Shown here: in pieces, positions 13,085-18,006 of the stretch
Numbering within the stretch: the stretch's first letter is position 1
How the letters are laid out: each line of letters opens with the position of its first letter
Made by a program: the position numbers and the translations under genes
Assembly: GCA_964440265.1 (NCBI GenBank)
Contig: CAYTRU010000018.1
Coordinates: 1-18,006, forward strand
From: CAYMUN01 sp964440265
GTDB taxonomy: Bacteria; Patescibacteriota; Saccharimonadia; Saccharimonadales; UBA4665
DNA length: 18,006 nucleotides
Reading direction: 5' to 3'
The notes under the pieces: generated by a model
Database searches by the model: none
What the model saw: only the letters and a program-made list of their open reading frames with translations
What the model was told of the DNA's origin: nothing

Positions 13085-14488
13085 TTATTCTAGCGGACTT
13101 CCAGCCGGCACCGAATGTTCAGGTAGCAACAAGACAGGGCCTGTTTGCCCCTCTATGGCCATCAACATGCCATGACTTTCTATGCCACGCAAAGTTTGAG
13201 ATTTCAGGTTGGCAATGATAGGCAATTGCTTACCGACAAACTCAGCTGGTGTGTAAAATTCACGCATGCCGGTGACTACTGTGCGTTGCTCATTACCCAG
13301 GTCGATCGTCAGTTTGATTAGCTTGTCACTACCCTCGACGGCATGGGCTTGTAAAATAGTTCCCATGCGAATGTCCAGCTTGGCAAAGTCACCAAAATCA
13401 ACGGTGGCAGGCTTGGCTACCCCGCTGGCCCGTTTTTTATCGCCTGAGGCTCGTTTGGGGCGCAGCCCTACTGCCCGCTGCACTCGTAGCAAGGTTTTAT
13501 TGGCTTGTTCGCGCATAGCTGCTTCAGAAGTTTCTAGTTTAGCTACTAGCTGAGCATCATCGACTTGGTCAAGTTTATGCTGAAAATCTTGCAAAAATAC
13601 CACCAGCGCATCAGCTACCGCCGTCTTCAAGGGGCCGTATTGTTCTTGACCGACAAACTTTTGGCAGACAGCCTGGATCGTCTGCCCAGTGAACAACGCT
13701 AAAATATCTAACAAATTGCTAATCCCGGGTTGCACTGTATAGTCGTGATTGATCCGACCCAGGCTATCAGTAGTGGCGCTCATGATCTTTTTACGGGCCA
13801 TCTCCGGGGAATCGCCTAAAAAGATGACACCCTTGCCGCTCTCGTCACTCTTGCTCATTTTTTTTGTAGGATCACTCAGATCCTTGATGCGCACACCCTG
13901 GTCTTTGCCAAAAAACTTGTGCTGCTCTGCAACCGACTTTGGCAGCTCAAATAAACTGGCACCAAAGCGCATGTTTATTCGCTCAGCGATGTCTCGGGTA
14001 AATTCGATGTGCTGCGACTGGTCATCACCAACCGGTACATAACAAGCGCCGTAAAGCAAGATATCACAGGCCATCAGCACCGGGTAATTGAACAAACCGA
14101 CGCTGATGCGGTCTTCGCTAAGCTGGGTCGACTTGTCCTTGAACTGCGTCATCCGACTCAGCTCACCCATGCCGGTAAAGCAGTCCAGGATCCAGGTTAG
14201 TTCGCTATGGGCCGGCACGTAGCTTTGACGATAAATGTGGACATCGGGGTGATCTAGTGGCAAGCCAGCAGCTGCGTAGAGCCGCAGATTGTTCATTATC
14301 TGATTTTGTAGTTGGCTATGGTCAATCGGTGTTGTAAAGCTATGGAGATCGGGCACAAAAATATTGACCTGGTACTCGTCGGCCTTGTGCGTAGCCATAT
14401 CGACTAAGGGCAACAAACCGCCTAGGTAGTTACCAATGTGCAGGTCGTTGTTTGCTCGCAAGCCAGTCAAAATTACAGGTTTACTCAT
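13085..14488 (-). CDS. trpS: Tryptophanyl-tRNA synthetase with extra C-terminal tRNA-binding domain
   Basis: 467 residues from ATG 14488 (MSKPVILTGLRANNDLHIGNYLGG). The frame extends 18 residues upstream to 14542, but that segment covers the divergent promoter. The class I catalytic domain occupies about 1-345, with the HIGH motif as HIGN (17-20), MTQFKDKS in the tryptophan site region, and KMSKS (210-214). A basic linker with two RASG units (about 343-361) leads to an OB-fold tRNA-binding domain (about 363-467: VDFGDFAKLDIRMGTI...SDKLIKLTIDLG...TVVTGM...LPIIANLK...SHGML). This is the domain known from the MetRS C-terminus, Trbp111 and EMAPII. Bacterial TrpRS is normally about 330-350 residues without it. 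The enzyme charges tRNA-Trp; the extra domain presumably increases tRNA affinity. Confidence 0.95.
   Translation of the reverse strand: MSKPVILTGLRANNDLHIGNYLGGLLPLVDMATHKADEYQVNIFVPDLHSFTTPIDHSQLQNQIMNNLRLYAAAGLPLDHPDVHIYRQSYVPAHSELTWILDCFTGMGELSRMTQFKDKSTQLSEDRISVGLFNYPVLMACDILLYGACYVPVGDDQSQHIEFTRDIAERINMRFGASLFELPKSVAEQHKFFGKDQGVRIKDLSDPTKKMSKSDESGKGVIFLGDSPEMARKKIMSATTDSLGRINHDYTVQPGISNLLDILALFTGQTIQAVCQKFVGQEQYGPLKTAVADALVVFLQDFQHKLDQVDDAQLVAKLETSEAAMREQANKTLLRVQRAVGLRPKRASGDKKRASGVAKPATVDFGDFAKLDIRMGTILQAHAVEGSDKLIKLTIDLGNEQRTVVTGMREFYTPAEFVGKQLPIIANLKSQTLRGIESHGMLMAIEGQTGPVLLLPEHSVPAGSPLE
13088..13402 (-). other. Trbp111/EMAPII-type tRNA-binding domain of trpS
   Basis: Codons for residues about 363-467 of the synthetase. 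The order of strands and the IANLKSQTLRGIESHGMLMA segment match the tRNA-binding OB fold appended to many MetRS enzymes. It is in frame with the synthetase and joined by a basic linker, with no stop between, so it is a true fusion and not a separate gene. Confidence 0.9.
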
Positions 14489-14492
14489 AGTC

Positions 14493-14523
14493 TTGTTCTT
14501 TATTATAACCGAGGTTTTACTGT
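14493..14523. promoter_or_regulatory. Overlapping divergent promoters of trpS and aroB
   Basis: Only 48 bp separate the two start codons. For trpS (minus) a consensus TATAAT (14507-14502) has TTACAC 19 bp upstream; the ATG is 13 bases after the -10, so the leader would be about six bases. For aroB (plus) TTGTTC (14493-14498) and TACTGT (14518-14523) with a 19-bp spacer are a weaker pair, 13 bases before the ATG at 14537. The boxes interleave, so polymerases starting in opposite directions should compete. Confidence 0.5.
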
Positions 14524-14536
14524 ATCGTGTAAGTAT

Positions 14537-15628
14537 ATGCAAAAAATCACGCTTAATCTGTCGAATCGGCCGGCCAAAAATTGCACCATATGCATTGGCG
14601 TCGATGCTTTCAAGGAGCTAGCTTCGCTCTATGATTTTAGCTCGTATTCTAAGGCCTTTGTAGTTACTGACCAAGTTGTGGAGCCTTTGCTACTGAAAGG
14701 ACTCACAAACATGCTTCCTCTAGAGGTAGCTTCACTTGCCCTACCGGCAGGCGAACACTACAAAGATACTAAGCATGTGCAGCGACTATGGCAAGCCATG
14801 CATGAAGCTGATTGCGACCGAAAATCGCTAATCATCAATCTGGGTGGGGGTGTGATCAGCGATATAGGCGGTTTTGCAGCTGCTACCTACATGCGTGGTC
14901 TCGATTTCCTGAATATACCGACAACCTTGCTGGCCCAGGTGGATGCTAGCGTTGGTGGCAAGACCGGCTGTAACTTCGCCGGCGTTAAAAACCTGATCGG
15001 CAGTTTTAGCCAACCAATTGGTATCCTGATCGACCCGCAGCTCTTAGCTACTTTACCAGAGCGTGAGTTTTCATCCGGCTTTGGAGAGATTTTGAAACAT
15101 GGCTTGGTCGCTGATGCGGACTACTTCGCACAGGTATCGACCAAACAGCCCAGGCAATTTAGCCCTGAAGAATTAGAAGCTATTATCACACAATCTTGTA
15201 GGATCAAACTGGCCATTGTCGAGAACGATGAAACTGAAGGTGGTGTCAGAAAAATAGTAAATTTCGGCCACACTATTGGCCACGCAATTGAGGCTCTGAG
15301 CCACGAAACAGCTCAGCCCTTGCTGCATGGCGAAGCAGTCGGTATCGGTATAGTTGCGGAAAGCTACATTTCGCATGCTTTAGGGCTCTTGCCGCTAGCT
15401 GACTTAGAATTAATCGAGCACGCCGTGAGTAAAGCTAACTTACCTACCACAGTACCGAATTTTGATCACCCAGCTATCCTGCGCAAGATGCGTTCAGATA
15501 AGAAAAACGAAGCCAGACAAGTAAACTTCACGCTTCTAGAAGCAATCGGTAAGGCTCGCTACAATCAAGCAGTGCCTGAACAAACCGTGATCGAAATTTT
15601 ACATAAGCTGCAGAGTACCCACCCATGA
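14537..15628 (+). CDS. aroB: 3-dehydroquinate synthase
   Basis: 363 residues from ATG 14537. An open extension upstream to 14438 overlaps trpS and does not resemble the family. The enzyme converts DAHP to 3-dehydroquinate using NAD and a metal ion, the second step of the shikimate pathway. Visible motifs are LGGGVISDIGGFAA (about 102-115, NAD-binding), VDASVGGKTG (135-144) and the metal ligands Glu184 (GFGEILKHG), His245 (NFGHTIGH) and His264 (LLHGEAVGIG). All are present, so the enzyme should be active. It is the first gene of the aro operon and overlaps aroA::aroK by four bases (ATGA). Confidence 0.97.
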   Translation: MQKITLNLSNRPAKNCTICIGVDAFKELASLYDFSSYSKAFVVTDQVVEPLLLKGLTNMLPLEVASLALPAGEHYKDTKHVQRLWQAMHEADCDRKSLIINLGGGVISDIGGFAAATYMRGLDFLNIPTTLLAQVDASVGGKTGCNFAGVKNLIGSFSQPIGILIDPQLLATLPEREFSSGFGEILKHGLVADADYFAQVSTKQPRQFSPEELEAIITQSCRIKLAIVENDETEGGVRKIVNFGHTIGHAIEALSHETAQPLLHGEAVGIGIVAESYISHALGLLPLADLELIEHAVSKANLPTTVPNFDHPAILRKMRSDKKNEARQVNFTLLEAIGKARYNQAVPEQTVIEILHKLQSTHP

Positions 15629-17415
15629 AGAGCTTAAAAATCTCACCATTGCCACCGGATATCAAAGCGGAAGTTACTATTACAGGCTCAAAAAGTTACA
15701 CCAACAGAGCGCTGCTCATTGCTGCTATGACACCTGGACCGGTGAGGCTTCGCAATCCTCTCTTATCTGACGATACCCAAGCCATGATTGCCTGCCTGCA
15801 AATACTGGGCATCGAAATAGTCGTTAAACACGGTTACATTGTGGTACATGGCGATATCCGAGCAATCACCCCACGTGATTATGAACTTGACGTAAACTTA
15901 TCAGGTACCACCTTACGTTTTTTGCTGGCCCTAGCAGCCGTGGTACCCGGTGTGCAGACTTTGCGGGGTGGACCAGGACTTCAAGCACGTCCGATCGGCC
16001 CGCTGGTAACCACTCTGGTAAAGCTTGGTGCCAAGATAGAGTATCTTGAGCGAGAGGGTTACCCACCGCTACGAGTTACCTCGTCGACACTGTTACCAGG
16101 TACAGTTAGACTAGCTGGTGGGCAGAGCAGCCAGTATCTGTCAGCTTTACTTATGGTGGCTCCGCTAGTAGGAGACCTCACCATTACAATTTCCGGTACG
16201 CTCGTTTCTCGGCCGTTTGTAGAGATGACTATAGACACCATGCAGCAGTTCGGTGTGAACACTGTCATGAGCGGTAAAAGTTATTCTATCGCCGCCCGTC
16301 AGCATTACGCAGGCACCGCATATCTGGTCGAAGGCGATGTTTCTGGCGCCTGTTATTTCTTTGCCATAGCTACACTTAACAAGTTAACTATAACAGTTAC
16401 CGGGCTAAACCCAGAATCTCTACAAGCTGATATGGGCTTTCTCAAAATACTAGAACAAATGGGTTCTAAAGTAAGTTACAGCCCAAGTAGTATTACTGTA
16501 ACAGGAACGGGTGCACGCCCGGTAACTGTTAATATGCAAGATTGCCCTGATCAAGCACAGACGCTGGCAGTTCTGGCAGCGTTTGCACATGGCAAGACTA
16601 CTATCTCGGGCATTCAGTCACTACGCATCAAAGAAACCGAACGGATTCAAGCCTTAGAGCAAGAGCTCAAGAAAATGAACATTCAGACAGCCTCTACTCC
16701 AGACACCCTAGTCATACATGGTGGTAAGCCCCGTCCAGCCAGCATAGCTACTTACGGTGATCATCGCATGGCTATGTCGTTTGCAGTAGCTAGTACCAAA
16801 CTTGCAGGCATGGAGATTCAGGATCCAGATGTAGTAACCAAGACTTTTCCAAATTTTTGGCAAAAACTAGCCTCACTAAATTGCCTAGCGGCCAGTGAAC
16901 GTAACATAGTCTTGATCGGCATGCGAGGCAGTGGCAAGACCACTACGGCGCGGATACTAGCTCAAAAACTTAGCCGTGAGCACATAGATCTCGATGACAT
17001 AATGATCAAAAAAACTGGGCTAGCTACCGCAGCCCTGGTGGAGCAATACGGCTGGGAATATTTTAGAAACGAGGAATCAGCTATCGCCCAGGAAACTGCC
17101 AGCATGAAGCGTAAAGTGATATCCACCGGAGGCGGCATTATATTAAGGCCAAACAACATTGCTGCCTTGAAAGCCAATGGCTACGTGATTTTACTACAAG
17201 CGTCAGCAGACGCCCTAGCCAAGCGGCTTGGAGATTTAACCGACAGGCCGAGACTAACGGCGCAAAAAACTCTTTATGCCGAAATCAAGCAAGTCATGCA
17301 AGAGCGCCAAAAACTATACGAAGCCGCCGCCGATGCAATCATCGATACTGATGCCTTAAAACCGGGCCAAGCAGTCAAGCGCATCCTTGACCTTATCAAG
17401 GAGCCTGCCACATGA
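15625..17415 (+). CDS. aroA-aroK: EPSP synthase::shikimate kinase fusion protein
   Basis: 596 residues. Residues 1-420 are 5-enolpyruvylshikimate-3-phosphate synthase: GSKSYTNRA (21-29), NLSGTTLRF (91-99), GGPGLQARPIGPL (115-127), GGQSSQYLSALL (165-176), GDVSGACYF (237-245), KETER (336-340), YGDHRMAM (377-384) and KTFPNFW (406-412). Residues 427-596 are shikimate kinase: Walker A GMRGSGKTT (432-440), DLDD (455-458), FRNEES (480-485), STGGGIIL (500-507) and RPRL (541-544). The linker is only about 10-15 residues, with no stop or frameshift. The fusion joins two nearby steps: the kinase makes shikimate 3-phosphate, which EPSP synthase uses at once. The ATG overlaps the aroB stop and no Shine-Dalgarno is visible, so translation is probably coupled. 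The domain order is the same as in the fungal AROM protein. Confidence 0.95.
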   Translation: MKSLKISPLPPDIKAEVTITGSKSYTNRALLIAAMTPGPVRLRNPLLSDDTQAMIACLQILGIEIVVKHGYIVVHGDIRAITPRDYELDVNLSGTTLRFLLALAAVVPGVQTLRGGPGLQARPIGPLVTTLVKLGAKIEYLEREGYPPLRVTSSTLLPGTVRLAGGQSSQYLSALLMVAPLVGDLTITISGTLVSRPFVEMTIDTMQQFGVNTVMSGKSYSIAARQHYAGTAYLVEGDVSGACYFFAIATLNKLTITVTGLNPESLQADMGFLKILEQMGSKVSYSPSSITVTGTGARPVTVNMQDCPDQAQTLAVLAAFAHGKTTISGIQSLRIKETERIQALEQELKKMNIQTASTPDTLVIHGGKPRPASIATYGDHRMAMSFAVASTKLAGMEIQDPDVVTKTFPNFWQKLASLNCLAASERNIVLIGMRGSGKTTTARILAQKLSREHIDLDDIMIKKTGLATAALVEQYGWEYFRNEESAIAQETASMKRKVISTGGGIILRPNNIAALKANGYVILLQASADALAKRLGDLTDRPRLTAQKTLYAEIKQVMQERQKLYEAAADAIIDTDALKPGQAVKRILDLIKEPAT

Positions 17416-18006
17416 CTATTTCTGCGAAAACCAAGCTGTGTATGGTTATCGGTGATCCTGTTGAGCACTCGGCTGGACCAGCTATGCATAACGCTGCATA
17501 TCGGCATCTGGGTCTAGAAAGTGCCTACGTATATGTTGCTTGTCAGGTGCAAGCCCCGGCCATCGGTGATTTCATACGTGGCATGCGAGCTATGCAGATC
17601 TTAGGGGTGAGCTGCACCATTCCTCATAAGGTGTCGGTGATGCGCTACTTGGACAAAATAGACGAGGTTGCCCAGCAGATTGGTGCAGTCAATACCATTG
17701 TTAATCAAGATGGAATCCTGACGGGCTACAATACCGACTGGCAAGGAGTAGTCGATCCGCTAGAACAAATCACGCCGCTGAAGGACAAAAAGGTGGCCTT
17801 GTTTGGCGCCGGTGGCGCAGCGCGGGCCATTGCCTACGGAGTTACGAGCCGAGGTGCTAAGCTAACTGTCTATAATCGTAGTGCTGATAAAGCTAAGCAG
17901 CTGGCCTTAGACTTTGGGGGTGAAGCTGGCTCGCTTCAACAGCTAGAGGCAATCAAGGCCATGGATATTATCATACATGCTAGCTCTGTTGGTTTGCAGC
18001 CTGATT
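17412..18006 (+). CDS. aroE: Shikimate dehydrogenase (3' end beyond window)
   Basis: 198 codons are visible of a protein usually 265-285 residues long; the window ends inside it. It reduces 3-dehydroshikimate to shikimate with NADPH. Motifs: the substrate-binding VEHSAGPAMHNAAY near residue 18, where the usual second Ser of the HSxSP motif is Gly; the catalytic Lys in CTIPHK; GAVNTI; the catalytic Asp in YNTDWQG; and the nucleotide-binding GAGGAARAIAYG followed by VYNRSADKA. A strong AAGGAG (17398-17403) lies eight bases before the ATG, which overlaps the TGA of aroA::aroK (ATGA). Because of that ribosome binding site it may be translated more than its upstream partner. Confidence 0.95.
   Translation, partial: MTISAKTKLCMVIGDPVEHSAGPAMHNAAYRHLGLESAYVYVACQVQAPAIGDFIRGMRAMQILGVSCTIPHKVSVMRYLDKIDEVAQQIGAVNTIVNQDGILTGYNTDWQGVVDPLEQITPLKDKKVALFGAGGAARAIAYGVTSRGAKLTVYNRSADKAKQLALDFGGEAGSLQQLEAIKAMDIIIHASSVGLQPD

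Noticed and set aside
1..18006. Recoding of TGA (as Gly in SR1/Gracilibacteria or Trp in mollicutes)
   Set aside because: TGA ends several well-defined genes at the expected place, with ATGA overlaps at aroB/aroA, aroA-aroK/aroE and rluD/holB. Standard code applies.
1..18006. CRISPR array, insertion sequence, rRNA or prophage
   Set aside because: No regularly spaced direct repeats, transposase, integrase, rRNA or phage structural genes are visible. The only tandem repeat is the 28-residue coding repeat.

Overview
The window looks like part of a small-genome Patescibacteria (CPR) chromosome, most likely a Saccharibacteria-like (TM7) organism. The reasons are two short class III prepilins with a typical Patescibacteria N-terminus, a large protein of a CPR-type family with C-terminal helical repeats, short intergenic gaps, and TGA used as a normal stop (which argues against the SR1/Gracilibacteria code). 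This placement comes from recognising protein styles by eye, not from a search.

Layout, left to right. 1-82: the 3' part of a tRNA-Tyr(GUA) gene with encoded CCA, then a bidirectional terminator. 146-1053 (minus): a coupled pair, an exported helical protein and a very short type IV pilin-like protein. 1132-1204 (plus): a promoter followed by a 34-nt hairpin that copies the tRNA-Tyr acceptor stem and CCA end. 1229-3540 (plus): a SAM methyltransferase, a membrane-anchored Cys-rich exported protein and a small membrane protein. 3577-5592 (minus): the large CPR-type protein with five exact 28-residue repeats. 5707-6495 (plus): a pilin-like protein with eight cysteines. 6583-8725: a divergent sigma-70-family factor lying between a decayed fragment and an intact copy of the same small membrane-protein gene. 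8780-9950 (plus): an EamA/DMT transporter behind a leader with back-to-back hairpins. 9947-11269 (minus): an unknown acidic protein and a membrane-anchored TPR protein. 11371-14488 (minus): trpS, rluD-like and holB in one tight operon. 14537-18006 (plus): aroB, an aroA::aroK fusion and aroE (cut by the window end), each overlapping the next by four bases.

The strongest themes are at the right end. The shikimate operon keeps the domain order of the fungal pentafunctional AROM enzyme (DHQ synthase, EPSP synthase, shikimate kinase, shikimate dehydrogenase) but without DHQ dehydratase, and part of it is already fused. It is divergent, over a 48-bp gap, from a tryptophanyl-tRNA synthetase carrying an extra C-terminal MetRS/Trbp111-type tRNA-binding domain. 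De novo aromatic synthesis is not expected in a reduced CPR genome.

Regulatory signals suggest two styles of translation start. Some genes have clear Shine-Dalgarno sequences (3313, 9000, aroE). Others have a -10 element only 6-13 bases before the start codon and no Shine-Dalgarno (5592 minus, 6847 plus, 10573 minus, trpS), which would give leaderless or nearly leaderless mRNAs.
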